Below are positions 24,481 through 34,300 of a DNA stretch of 64,000 nucleotides, piece by piece. Position numbers and translations under genes: made by a program. The notes beneath the pieces were generated by a model that worked only from the letters and a program-made list of their open reading frames with translations, was not told where the DNA came from and did not search any database. The stretch lies in NCBI GenBank assembly GCA_047967505.1, contig CM106539.1; one strand, 5' to 3'. The first letter of the stretch is position 1. Every line of letters begins with the position of its first letter. Source of the DNA: Dipteris shenzhenensis. Taxonomy: Eukaryota; Polypodiophyta; Polypodiopsida; Gleicheniales.

Positions 24481-24594
24481 CCTCCCCTAGCGATGACAGG
24501 GGCCACCGCCCAGTTAGATGATCCTCCCGTTTCAGAGGTTCAGCCTCCGCACTCACCCTTGCATCAGCAGTGAGTCCCAAAAGCTCTAGTTGCG

Positions 24595-25356
24595 ATGATT
24601 ACAAAAACCGCGGACACTAGCCCGACGACTACAGAGGAGCGGATCCAGAGTCCCGACGAGCCTTATCTACAGGGGGCCTGCGGTCGTCCTTATCCCTCCT
24701 CCCCCTCCCCCTCCAGACCCCTCCCCCTCTTCCTTTCCACCTCCCCCCCCCTCCAGGGTTCCCCCAACCCCCCTGCTATGATCACTCTCATCAGCCGTCC
24801 CCCTCCCTCTACCCCACGCGCCTACCCTGCCAACATGCAAGGGAAGATGATGTTCCCTTCTGCTTTCTCATCGCAACAGCTGGTCCGTTCAAGGAGGGAT
24901 CCTGAGGGACGGGGCTCGTCCTCCCGATCAACAGCTCCTAATCTCCAGTCTGGGCGTCCCTTACCGCGGAACTTTTGGAGGTTAGGACCCTTAAACTATC
25001 TAGAGATTTCGGACTCATATCCTCTACCAATGGAGGTAACGCTCATTGTCCTACAACCCCGGAAGAAGGGTTTAATCAGTGCAGTGGGATCTCAAACACC
25101 CCCCGTTTGGAGATTCCAATTTACCTACACAGGGTTGGAGAAGTGGTCCCCAGAGGTGTTTGATGCTATTATGGAAGATCAGATTTCACACATTATAGAC
25201 GAGTGGATGGAGCCACAGGGACTGAACCTTTGGCACGCCCATGGTATGGAGGTGAACTTTCAGCTGAGCTTCACGTGCGAGAAGCCGATGTGTGGTTTGG
25301 TGGTAGGAGTTGTTAGATTGTCGCTGGAGGCAAAGGTGGAGCAGGCATACTACTAG
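24595..25356 (+). CDS. uncharacterised 253-aa frame within the LINE
   Basis: The longest open frame in the first 30 kb. Its first 110 residues are Pro/Ser-rich and low in complexity. The remainder (residues about 125-245) contains YLEISDSYPLPMEVTLIVL and WRFQFTYTGLEKWSPEVFDAIM. I do not recognise a domain. Its place between ORF1 and the endonuclease suggests the C-terminal part of ORF1 or a linker, read in a shifted frame. Whether it is translated is unknown; a complete product in an otherwise broken element may be chance. Confidence 0.35.
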   Translation: MITKTADTSPTTTEERIQSPDEPYLQGACGRPYPSSPSPSRPLPLFLSTSPPLQGSPNPPAMITLISRPPPSTPRAYPANMQGKMMFPSAFSSQQLVRSRRDPEGRGSSSRSTAPNLQSGRPLPRNFWRLGPLNYLEISDSYPLPMEVTLIVLQPRKKGLISAVGSQTPPVWRFQFTYTGLEKWSPEVFDAIMEDQISHIIDEWMEPQGLNLWHAHGMEVNFQLSFTCEKPMCGLVVGVVRLSLEAKVEQAYY

Positions 25357-25584
25357 CCCCTCCAGAAGTGTGCGAAGCTCTTCGGGGTGAAAGTCTTCTT
25401 CATGATGAAGTGGGCATGGAAGATAGGTATTAAGCCAATATCCACCTAGTATGTCGTCACACAAACACGAACTATTCGTCCTCCAAACCCTCGACAAAGT
25501 CACACAAGGCAATCTTTTTGGAACGAGGCACCCACCCACAGAAGAGCCTTGTTCTTGACACCCCCGTCCTCATGAGTTGGACCA

Positions 25585-26270
25585 TAGTGAGTTGAAACAT
25601 GCACGGGCTCCATTACCGTGTTCGTAGCCAGGCACAGTACCTAGTACTCCGACAGGAGTTGCAAAGGCAATGGTAGGGCAGATAGTGGACATCCTTTCAA
25701 TTCGAGAGCACATGTTTTCAACTTCAGACATCAAATGACGTCACCACTTTCTCCCAGAGAGAGGTCCAGACAAATGCTCCCCCGCAATAGGACAAAGCGA
25801 AGAGGTATGCATCTCAGTCTCACAGACTTTGGCTCCAGAGGCCTATGATCGGGGCGAGCTCATTCTAGGACGGACAATTTGGATGGGAGTTCGGACACTG
25901 GTCCAAGATTGGGATCCTGAACGTGTATGCCCCAGCCTGCAAACAGCACTGCCCAACCTTTTGAAGGAGGCTATCAAAGTGTCTTCCAGATGTAGACTCC
26001 TGGATTGTTGGAGGGAACTTCAACCACCTGGAGTTTGGGAAACACAAGCACAATGGCACCTCTTTCTCTGAGATGCCAATAGCAGAGTGTAGCACCTAGG
26101 AGCAGTTCATTTTCATGATCAATGGCAGAGACCCGTGAAGAGAGCCAAATTTCAGCAAGACACATGATAGCCTCCTCTTCTCCTTTGGACAGAGGAGACA
26201 CGATGGATTGCTTGAGAGACCAGACCGTTTCTATCTTGGGGATTGGACACACTACACAGAGGCAGCTCTA
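25585..26270 (+). pseudogene. LINE endonuclease (EEP fold) remnant
   Basis: Frames in series give WNMHGLHYRVRSQAQYL (the usual WNxRGL start) and LNVYAPACKQHCPTF (about 25915-25960). VDSWIVGGNFNHLEFG follows at 26000-26042, where the canonical GDFN motif has Asp changed to Asn. Then come a SLLFSFGQR stretch and LLERPDRFYLGDW (26205-26245), which corresponds to the SRLDRFL-type motif. The enzyme nicks target DNA to prime reverse transcription. Stops, shifts and the Asp-to-Asn change show this copy is inactive. Confidence 0.7.
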
Positions 26271-26479
26271 CCGGAATTCTGGCAACACAATATCAAACCA
26301 CTCTCCAATAGTACTTCACTTGGATCAGCCCCGCCGAGATCTCCCTCAGAAGGGGATCCGCATTCCAAAGGACCTCCTGTAGGACGAGATCCAACAAGTC
26401 AATGACAAGGATTTTGGAGCAATCAGAGATGACACCGTATGAGGGCTAGGTTGCATGGGTGGCCGATGCGATTCAGAGG

Positions 26480-26900
26480 AGCAATAAGGAGTTGCAGGCT
26501 CACGCCCTTAGACGGAGGACTCTTAAGGAGCATGAGTGAGCTCTGGGGAGAGACCTCGCCTCCATAGAGCGGCTCAAGGAGCAAGACCCAGGTTCTCAGT
26601 GGCTTAGCGACAAGTTTGAGAGCGCTCGCCTTGAGTTTCAGGACACGGAGATTCAACAGGTTGAGTTCTCCTACCACTCCTCCCGGGCCCAGTAGGTGCA
26701 GAAGGGGGACAAGATGACAAAGCAGTTTTTTCATACCACTGGGCCTTGATCGACAAGCACACAACTGCAGCATCTCCATGATTTGCAAGGCATCATGCAT
26801 ACTGACCCGCACGAGATTCAGACCTGACCACGGGTTTTTACAGCCAGCTCTTTCAAATGGAGAGGATGACCCCTGCTGGTCTTGTGGCCAGGGATGTAGT
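26480..26900 (+). pseudogene. LINE endonuclease-RT linker remnant
   Basis: Contains LQAHALRRRTLKEHE, QQVEFSYHSSRAQ, then KGDKMTKQFFHTTGP (about 26700-26745) and FYSQLF at about 26835. These match the conserved W..EGDxxTKFFH...FYxxLF region that precedes RT in plant L1-type LINEs. Broken by several stops. Confidence 0.65.
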
Positions 26901-26919
26901 TTGGGATCTATGTAAGCTT

Positions 26920-27175
26920 ATACCCATACTGAAGAAGATGTTGAGCTGCTCCCAAGAAACTGCCTTCATCAAGAGGTCAACTACTTCTCCTTTGTCGAAC
27001 AACGAACAAGCTCACCGCCTGGTCTTCAGCTAGCTTACTGATAAAATGATAGTCCACTTCAATATGCTTCAAGCAATCATGAAACACTGGATTGTGTGCG
27101 CAATGATAATGCATATCTTGCTGTCACAATCGATCATCTTGTGTATGTCCCAAATCGGATGACAATTGTTTTAAG
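26920..27175 (-). pseudogene. copia RNase H fragment
   Basis: Minus-strand translation gives HNPVFHDCLKHIEVDYHFI, a hallmark of the end of copia RNase H (NPVFHxRTKHIEVDYHFVR), followed by SKLAEDQAV and a decayed DIFTKAL region. The catalytic first part of RNase H is absent. It abuts the LINE above. Confidence 0.75.
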
Positions 27176-27179
27176 CCAT

Positions 27180-27850
27180 ATAGCTTCACAAGATAACAAT
27201 CTCGCAGCACGGTACTCCCGTCAATGAGAGCACCACCGTACTGCTCCGATGCGAGCACCCGTCGATGAGTCCAAACCCTATACTGATTGTCGAGTATCAA
27301 CATCTCCTCCCCAATTTGAGCCCAGCTCAGCTCCCTACAAGTGAGACGAAGAAGACATCTCACCAAATGATCATATCAAGTCCAATTAATTCCAATACAA
27401 GGACAGAATACTAAAGGAGTATTGCAAATGTCACATCTGTTAGAGAAGATAAGGACAGGCCAAACATGCAATATCGGTTGCTTCTTTCCAGCAGCATAGC
27501 TAACGACCACGAGGTTGGATATTGATATGTTAGTTCATAAATCGATGATTTCATTCCATAGAAGAAGGAAAGGTATTTCAAGATCATGTTCATGATACAG
27601 GCCTTTGCCTGAAAAACTTAGTCTTCAAAATTCGAAAAATGCATCATTGAATAATCTGACATTTGATGCTATAAACTGTCGACAGAACATGCCTCTGCCA
27701 CTAGAGATTGATGAAAAATATATGCTAGAAAAGAATATTCTCTCTCACAATACCCTGTCCTATTCTGTACTTCGTGCAAGAATCAATAATTGAAGAATAT
27801 CCATGTCTGCATAAAAGGGAAGACAGCCAAATAATTGAAGTGTTTCCTGC
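27180..27850. other. no gene recognised
   Basis: Mixed sequence without a convincing frame or terminus. The minus-strand frame 27124-27366 is open across the copia fragment but its unique part matches nothing I know. Sequence at 27400-27850 resembles UTR or intron on the minus strand, below the exon-like frame that follows. Confidence 0.4.
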
Positions 27851-27852
27851 TA

Positions 27853-28031
27853 TCAACTCCTGAATTCTGTGTTGGGAGCCTTATAAGGAAGTTCACATGA
27901 TGCCATTTCAGGACCTTTGGCTTTAGAAAGAGCAGTCCCTAAAATTTCTCCAACGCTTTTGCATTTGCACTGAAGACCTGGACGAATAACATTTCCATAC
28001 ACTCCCATCTCAATAATGTCCAATTCCCGGT
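27853..28031 (-). pseudogene. possible terminal exon of an unidentified gene (fragment)
   Basis: On the minus strand a pyrimidine-bearing stretch ending CTTGTGAACTGCAG (a good splice acceptor) is followed by 59 uninterrupted codons. They start RELDIIEMGVYGNVIRP, continue CKSVGEILGTALSKAKG and end with two stops at 27850-27855. The composition looks like real protein rather than random translation, and the downstream DNA is AT-rich like a 3' UTR. I could not name the protein, and no convincing upstream exon was found within 800 bp. It may be a captured gene piece. Confidence 0.35.
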
Positions 28032-28845
28032 CTGCAGTTCACAAGTAGATATCTCAGCTGAAATGCTTCATAATAACCAAATTCAAACAGGAAAGAATAT
28101 GTAGCAGTAAACAACTGTCGGCTGGGAGAAAGACTTTCAAATTTGCAAAGCAGCTTAGAATAACAATTTTTTAACTTCAATGGTACCAAGAGCAACAAAC
28201 AAGAGGCTGAAAACCAGTTTCAAAAACAGATTGCAATTTGTTTTGATGTGTTTTCTTTAGTATGAAAAACAACACAGCTGCATGCAAATCTCAACTTGTA
28301 AGGAAGAGCCCAAGTAAAGAGGGAAAGGAGGGGATCTTACATCAATGATAGCATGGTGTGGCAGGATGAGGTAGGAAATTAAGACAATAGTCACGAGTTG
28401 GTAGGGTTTAAGTGACAGAAGGCCTAGATCCTAGGACTAGAGCATATTCAAAAAGTGCCTAATGGATGATTCTCCTTGTTGAACTACCATGCCACTGGAT
28501 CCTATCACCCTCTAGTTCATCAAGAAGCTTATGATTGTGTGGATGTCAATGCCCACTCACGAAATTACATAGCGCATCCATGAACAAAAGAGAACGTCGC
28601 ATTACACAAAACATACGACCAACACACATGCTATCTTCCATTGGCTCATGACACACATGGCATGGCGTCAACATCCCCAAGGATAGATTTCCATTGCATG
28701 CGCTTCATCGGCAATACGCAAGTTGCAATTTGTCAACGCCGCCCAGAATTGAAACTGTCACCATAGTCTTGACGATGCATGTACACTCTAGACACTTTCT
28801 CACACAGCTATCCAATCCATCTATCCTCACAAGCTCGAATCTCAG

Positions 28846-28858
28846 GCTCTTGATACCA
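28846..28858 (-). promoter_or_regulatory. retrotransposon primer-binding site
   Basis: Minus strand TGGTATCAAGAGC, an initiator-tRNA-Met-type site with one inserted A. It lies one base beyond the LTR end CTTAACA at 28860. Confidence 0.6.
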
Positions 28859-28859
28859 A

Positions 28860-29596
28860 TGTTAAGCCCATGTCAGTGTTTAGCACATTTAAGTTGAGCA
28901 ACGTTTTTTTCCTTGGTGTATTGCCAATCTAATAGAATCGTGCACCGTAGGAATTGTGTTGAGCAATGATTTATGTCATGAATATTTTGAAGCTTGACGA
29001 ATTCATTTAATTCATTGTGCCACGTATGTCTTTCATCCACTTCAAATGTTGTCATCAAGAATAAATGATTTGTTAGTAGACAAGCTGTGGACGGACTTGT
29101 ACTTTGAGATAAATTAGTTCTTTCTTTATCAAAATTGTTTTGAACTAAAAGACATATTTTGAAAAGCCATCCGTTTTCCATCTGCATTCATGGAATCTCA
29201 AGATAAGATTGGTATAATGGCAATCAGATTTTCCAAGTTGTTGTTGCAAAATACATTCTAGATATTTGTTAAGTGTTTATCTTGAAAAGTCCCTTGTTTT
29301 GAGCCTTGATTGATGTACATTGTCATACTCAGTATGGATATTAGCTAAGGTATTTATCTCGAAAAGCCGCTTGTTTTAGGCGTCGATTGATGTACATTGT
29401 CATATTCGTAAGCTGCAAAACATTCCAAGTTTGAAGTGAAGAGACAAGCCTGTGAAGGCTAGCTCTAAATCCTAGCTTGGTCAACTCGTCGGACAACCCG
29501 TCTTACAAAAGAGTTGGCTTGCTTATTAATGAACTAATAGGACTAGGACACAAGCAACTAGTAGCCTACAAGGCCATACTAGGGGCTAACCTAACA
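28860..29596 (-). mobile_element. LTR (737 bp) with PPT upstream and PBS downstream
   Basis: On the minus strand it begins TGTTAGGTTAGCCCC at 29596, directly after a purine tract (CATGAAGAGGGTT), and ends GGGCTTAACA at 28860, directly before a primer site. An ordinary 3' LTR follows a PPT and an ordinary 5' LTR precedes a PBS. Having both suggests an internal-LTR-internal tandem, as made by recombination between elements. The outer copies are not seen in the window. The 104-residue open frame at 28873-29187 is not recognised. Confidence 0.5.
29273..29405 (+). repeat. 74-bp tandem duplication inside the LTR
   Basis: Two diverged copies, starting at about 29273 and 29347, share TTATCTCGAAAAG, CTTGTTTT and TTGATGTACATTGTCATA. 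Confidence 0.8.
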
Positions 29597-29739
29597 AACC
29601 CTCTTCATGGTATGGGTGAGGTACTCTGTAAACATCTCAAAGACACCTAGAACTAATGCTATGGTTGCACATGTTCATATAAAAGGATATAGCAACCAAT
29701 GGGAGTACAGCGATGACAGAATCACGTAACAAATGGAAT

Positions 29740-30060
29740 CAATTGTAAAGCTTGCCGAAAGCTTCAGACTTGGATCGACAAGGTGCCTTGGTGAAGATAT
29801 TTGCCAAATTGTCTTGTGCCGAAACATGAATATCCCTTGGCTAACAATCTCTCTCCGTGATAATGAAGCTCAATGTGCTTAGTTCACACATGAAACACTA
29901 GATTCCGCGCACTGGATAAAGCACTTTCCGCGCAATGTCTAAAGCATTCCGACTGTTAGAGCAATAGTGGTGGAAGATATTGACCAACATCTTCTACCAT
30001 GGCTATAAAAGCTGTCCTATACCCAACTTCATAGCTGGAAGTACCAGCTATGGTCCGACG
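29740..30060 (-). pseudogene. copia RNase H fragment
   Basis: Minus strand: EVGYRTAFIAMVEDV, then ARNLVFHV, TKHIELHYHGERDC, SAQDNLANIFTKA and KSEAFGKLYN. This is the C-terminal half of copia RNase H with its closing DNLADIFTK motif. It ends just above the PPT/LTR at 29596, as expected for the 3' end of one element. It is similar to copia-B at 45.0 kb but has more stops. Confidence 0.75.
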
Positions 30061-30365
30061 AAAATCATTGATGTCAAGTCGATGCACTTGCCAATGATGT
30101 CAATGACGCACTTGATTGTGAAAATGCCAAATGTGTCCAAGTGTTGAGGGAGTCGTGCAGGATTGCAATGGGGATGGAGCTCATACCTCACGCCACCATA
30201 ACTACTCTAGCCACGTCAACCTCAACGACGGTGACAACACCAACGGGATGCTATATTAGTGAGAGCATGGCATATCCGGGAGGCGTAAGCCTTCGCTATC
30301 ATTGTGGGTACAACAACGGATATGGTGCCGAATATTCAGATGGCAAACACTTCTTCAAGGCCTGA

Positions 30366-30462
30366 ACGACATTGAGGGATATGTATGAGCTCGACAATGA
30401 GGCAAGAACCTTGGACCTCGAGACAGAGCTGTACAGCATGAGTATGGATGAAGGGGAATCGG
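30366..30462 (+). pseudogene. copia gag (UBN2), left piece, split by gypsy-1
   Basis: LRDMYELDNEARTLDLETEL then YSMSMDEGESV. The frame is open up to the gypsy-1 insertion and resumes at 37498. The copia Gag motif (LxxxLYxLKMxEGxSVxEHI) is unmistakable. Confidence 0.8.
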
Positions 30463-30873
30463 TGTCACGATCTGTGACGTATTCCTTTCTCTATATCTAG
30501 ACTTATGGATGGTTTGGTGAATGGACACTTGTGGAAGGGTATGCCCTTTCGACGGGACACTTCCTATGAAACACAACCCTTCACAAGAGACATTCTATGG
30601 AAGAGACACTTCTATTGTAATGTATCCTCTCATCAAGGGTCACACCCTTCACAAGGGGTACACACCTCTTCATGCACATACACTTTGGAGTACACACCTT
30701 TTCATGTGTGACTCTTCACTCTCTATATAAGAGAGGCCCAACTGTATGGATAACACACACTACAGATACTACAGACACCCAAGCAATACAAATATTCTTT
30801 GTTCTCTGCTATTTCAGTCTCCTTTCTGTTCCTTAGCACATTTCTAAATATAGTAAATCTAGGATTTCTTACA
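30463..30873 (+). repeat. gypsy-1 5' LTR
   Basis: 411 bp, TG...CA. A TATA box is at 30724-30730; a transcript would be expected to begin about 30 bases later. The U3 holds several short inverted repeats with a TCACA/TATG centre, for example AAGGGTCACACCCTT (30635-30649) and AAGGGTATGCCCTT (30535-30548). Confidence 0.97.
30724..30730 (+). promoter_or_regulatory. TATA box of the gypsy-1 LTR
   Basis: TATATAA within CTCTATATAAGAGAGG, itself a short palindrome (CTCTATATAAGAG). The same box is at 37348-37354 in the 3' LTR. Confidence 0.75.
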
Positions 30874-30874
30874 G

Positions 30875-30886
30875 TGGTATCAGAGC
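30875..30886 (+). promoter_or_regulatory. gypsy-1 primer-binding site
   Basis: TGGTATCAGAGC, complementary to the 3' end of plant initiator tRNA-Met, one base after the 5' LTR. Confidence 0.95.
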
Positions 30887-32062
30887 AAATTTCGCTCCTG
30901 CCTGTAGGAAATGCCCCCCACCTTCTAGCGCCTATCTGATACATCTTTTTCCGCTAGAAGGATACCCGTGCACATTGTGCATGGAAGAGATGGAGAGAAT
31001 AAGCGTAAAAATTTTTAGCGCCAACCCTGCCTAAAGTCATCAATGGCCTCTCCATCTCCCACACATCACGAGTTGATGTAAATGGACACGACAAAAATCG
31101 TGTCTTTTCATGTGCTTGGGCTGTCCCAAAACCAAGGGACGCACCTTTTCCACCATCGGACACACTTTTTGATGAAAAGTTTTGACTCCTCACCCAAGGG
31201 ACATACCCCATCGTGGAAAAAAGGACACACCTCTTCATGTGGGGACACCCCTTTTGAAAACAAGGTCACATCCCTTCATGAAAAGGTGCACCTATTCCAA
31301 GGGTCACACCCCTTCGAATAGGCACACCTTTTGGCACCAAGCACATTATAAAAAGGGTACCTAGAGGGGCTAAAAAGAAAAACCCAGCCCCATACCTTAG
31401 GTCTAACCCTAGACTACCCAAGGGTCAAATAAACCCACCCTTTAATTTTTTGGGCAACCACCCAACATAGGCAGCCACAAACGAAAAAAAAGGGACGCAC
31501 CTTTTGACACCCGTACAGACTTCGTCAAGCAGGCTCGCCTCCCTACGCAGCCCTCCTTCCCTCGCCGGTTTGCTGCCCTGCCCCCTCACCATAAGCAGCC
31601 CCTGCCCCTCGCCGGTTTGCTGCCCTGCCCTCGCCAGTTTGCTGCCCTGGTTACCTGCCAGGCCCTGCCATTGCTGCCGCTAAACAGCCCTTGGAAGCCC
31701 GCAGCCTGGTTCGCCAGCCCCCTATCGCGATCCAGAATTGGATACCAGCAGCCTGTTTCGCCATACGCAGTCTGCACCCTCTTTTTCGCCATCTTACCTG
31801 CCAGATCAGCAGCGGTACAGCCCCTTTACCGCGATCCAGACTGCTTGTTAAACGCGCGCTGTTGCTGTTCCGGACCAGCCAGGCCCAGATCTGCTCCTCG
31901 CCACCCATTGCAACATGGACCCCCGGACAGAAATCTGCAGGCCTTTTCTACGCAACAAATTGGCAGATTAAATCAATGCCAGGTGGATTCTTTCCATTCT
32001 ACTTCTAAGGATTCTCTTGTCATTATCAAATTTTCAGCAAATGAAAGACGCTTCCTTAAAGC
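30887..32062 (+). other. gypsy-1 leader with hairpins and short repeats
   Basis: About 1.2 kb before the first credible frame. It contains a perfect stem GACACGA..TCGTGTC (31085-31104), TTGGGCTGTCCCAA (31116-31129), GGGGACACCCC (31241-31251) and AAGGGTCACACCCCTT (31299-31314). It also has three copies of a CTCGCC-GTTTGCTGCCCTG unit at 31560-31650. Packaging or internal initiation roles are possible but unproven. Confidence 0.7.
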
Positions 32063-32707
32063 ATGGAAACCCCTGGTAATTCACCCGACCTTTCAAGGAC
32101 ACCTCAGGCATCATCTACCACACAATATCGTGTTCAGATTGCACAACCAGCCCATTTCGGAGCTTTAGCATCGTGGGTCTTCTATGTCACATGCCCTCCT
32201 AGTGATCTGGACCACGTCCTATACCTTCTGCGTGAGGCACCTCAGTTACATTACTTCCTCAGCACAATCCAGGCTGTATTCCACGAGACACGAAGATACC
32301 CAGAACCTGATATTCCTCACGAGTTTGCTGTCCATCTTTGGAGAGACTTTTACCCCTCAGCTTCAGCATCTCCAGGGTACTCTCCACCTCCTTCAGCTCC
32401 CAGATATCCTCCTATACAGGTTGTACCTTCCCCAAGACAGTATTTACACTCTGAAGGCACTCCTTCTCCTGGATATCCTCCACTCCCGACAGCAGCTCCT
32501 TATCCTTTCTCACATCCGTGGACTCTGCAACCTACTCCTGTACTCTCACGAGCGGTAACACCCATTTCGGCATCACCAGTGTTACCTCAGACAGGACCTC
32601 CTTTACCAGATTTCCATGGGTGGTTCCATCCTGCCTCGCTTGCCCCCTCCAACTTGAGCAACCTCAGGGAGCAGCCCAAATCTTCTTCCAAGAATGGTAC
32701 AAACTAG
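32063..32707 (+). CDS. gypsy-1 upstream ORF, 214 aa, Pro/Ser-rich
   Basis: Intact from ATG (32063) to stop. Residues 25-90 look like a folded domain (FGALASWVFYVTCPPSDLDH, then VFHETRRYPEPDIPHEFAVH). Residues 90-190 are Pro/Ser/Tyr-rich (SPGYSPPPSAPRYPP). It lies between the leader and gag and is not one of the standard Ty3 domains I recognise. It could be an N-terminal part of Gag or an extra protein. It is unbroken although gag and pol of the same copy are damaged, so either it was spared by chance or it was acquired recently. Confidence 0.5.
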   Translation: METPGNSPDLSRTPQASSTTQYRVQIAQPAHFGALASWVFYVTCPPSDLDHVLYLLREAPQLHYFLSTIQAVFHETRRYPEPDIPHEFAVHLWRDFYPSASASPGYSPPPSAPRYPPIQVVPSPRQYLHSEGTPSPGYPPLPTAAPYPFSHPWTLQPTPVLSRAVTPISASPVLPQTGPPLPDFHGWFHPASLAPSNLSNLREQPKSSSKNGTN

Positions 32708-32744
32708 AGCGCAGGTTCGTGCTTTTCTCACGGGGACCTCAAAT

Positions 32745-33860
32745 ATGTCGCAACGCTCGCGTGCAGCCTCTCCGGAAATATGCGACTCAAGTCCAAAAAA
32801 GACCCCTGAAGTCAAGGCGAAACACTATTGCAACTTCAAATTTCCCAGCTTCAGGACAGCATCTCCGACTTAGTCCAGAAAGTCCCAACAACTCCAAGAT
32901 TCTCGTAGTACCACACATACAGAGGATGACGTGACGCAACCAGACGACTATGTGGACTCATTCCCACCAGAGGTAGAAAACACTGAACTCCGTGCCCTCT
33001 ACCGTTTACTCCAAGCTTCCAAAACTAAAAGACTTGACATTAAACTTCCGGAAGCCTACATTGGTCAACGAAATCACCAAACAGTTGACCAATGGCTCGC
33101 AAAATTGCGCATGTACTTTGATACTGTTGACCTCTCTGAAGGCAAAAAGATTGCCTTGGCAGCCTCCCTCCTTAAGGATACAGCATTTCTATGGTGGCAA
33201 AGACGCTTAATGGACGGCAAAAGTGTGTTAACATGGGAACGTTTTGAACACGTGCTCCGTAAGCAGTTCATACCTGCCAATGCGGACTTCCAAGCACGTT
33301 CAAAACTCCGACAGTTGGAGCAAACAGGCTCCCTGTCTTGGTGCTAGAGATTGATCGGTTAACTGAGATGATCGCCTTCATGCTTTCATCTCAGGCCTAA
33401 ATCCCTTGTTACGCATTGATGTCCTTAAAGCAAACATCACCACGACAGCTGGCACTATTGCTTACGCAGAGCGCATTACAGATTTCCAAAACACAGGGAA
33501 GCAGAGTGCTAATCGAACACAGAACTCTACTATGGCCAAAGCTGCTCGCCCTCAAGATAACCCCAGGTTTAGAAAAAACTCGGGTAATCAAGGTCAACGA
33601 CAATCTCAAGATACTCAGAAGTCTCAAAAATCATATGCTGAATTCCAACAGAAGCACTCCTCTAAGGATCGCGCCTCTTCTTCTTCACAAAGTCATCACC
33701 GTCATCCCCAACATAAAGGTGCAGCCACTGACAAGAAGAAAACTCCAGCACAAAAGGACTTTGTACCATCTGTACAGGCGACCATAGATGGTTCGATTGT
33801 CCCAAGCAACCAAAGCAAAATTCCAATATGGAACCTAGCACTTCCCAAACAAAAGATGCT
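32745..33860 (+). pseudogene. gypsy-1 gag (frameshifted)
   Basis: A likely start is ATG at 32745 (MSQRSRAASPE). A coiled-coil stretch LLQLQISQLQDSISDLVQKV lies in another frame. The capsid-type Retrotrans_gag domain runs about 32931-33347 (VDQWLAKLRMYF, LLKDTAFLWWQRRL, FEHVLRKQFIPAN), ending in a stop. A basic Ser/Gln-rich tail (33406-33760) follows, then in yet another frame a CCHC-like knuckle CTICTGDHRWFDC (33762-33800; C-x2-C-x3-H-x4-C, one residue shorter than the usual spacing). At least three frame changes break it. Confidence 0.85.
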
Positions 33861-34195
33861 ACCCCAGCACAAGACAAGAAATCCAAAGCTGTTCGAATGG
33901 CAAATACCATCCACCTGAGCCTTGCCAGCAACCCCGAACCTTCCCTGACCACTCAAGTACTTTGTGTTCAAGGATCAATTCGTGGAACAACGGTCACTAT
34001 CCTCATCGACAGTGGCTGCTCTCATAACTTCCTAGCTAGTTCTATGATCGATAAACTTCGGTTGACCACCAGTCCTAGTCTCATGGACTATCAGATTGAA
34101 CTCGCAAATGGAACTACCTTCTTGTGCAACACCAGAATAAAAAACTTGTCTTTTCACATCCAACATTATACGGACAAGTTGAACTTCGACATCAT
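33861..34195 (+). pseudogene. gypsy-1 aspartic protease (truncated domain)
   Basis: The frame is continuous with the zinc knuckle. The active site is LIDSGCSHNFLASSMIDKL, with the Asp codon at 34008-34010, followed by [17 protein letters not shown] and FDIMPLSS. The protein frame is then lost at about 34195, where a duplicated segment begins. The rest of the protease and the protease-RT linker are missing, which implies an internal deletion. Confidence 0.85.
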
Positions 34196-34300
34196 GCCTC
34201 TTTCTTCGAACTTATTCCCATCAGTAATCCACCATCGAAACCTCGACGACCAGTGGATCACCCAATCGAACTTATTCCCGACAGTAATCCACCGTCAAAA
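34196..34300 (+). repeat. imperfect duplication at the protease-RT junction
   Basis: Two copies, 62 bases apart, of CGAACTTATTCCCxxCAGTA then ATCCACC.TC.AAACCTC (first at about 34207, second at about 34269) mark the scar of the deletion. In translation this is [12 protein letters not shown] followed by [12 protein letters not shown]. Confidence 0.8.

Larger units (their letters stand above)
23960..26930 (+). mobile_element. LINE retrotransposon, 5' part (ORF1 and endonuclease)
   Basis: A GC-richer block, unlike its AT-rich neighbours, holding ORF1, a second uncharacterised frame, an apurinic-type endonuclease and the start of the RT-proximal linker in the usual order. Sequence similarity stops at about 26930, where a minus-strand copia scrap begins; RT is absent. 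No 5' boundary or target duplication could be fixed. Confidence 0.7.

Noticed and set aside
31617-32168. 183-aa and 105-aa frames in the gypsy-1 leader
   Set aside because: They overlap each other in different frames over GC-rich tandem repeats and lack recognisable domains. The frame starting at 32063 is the better candidate.
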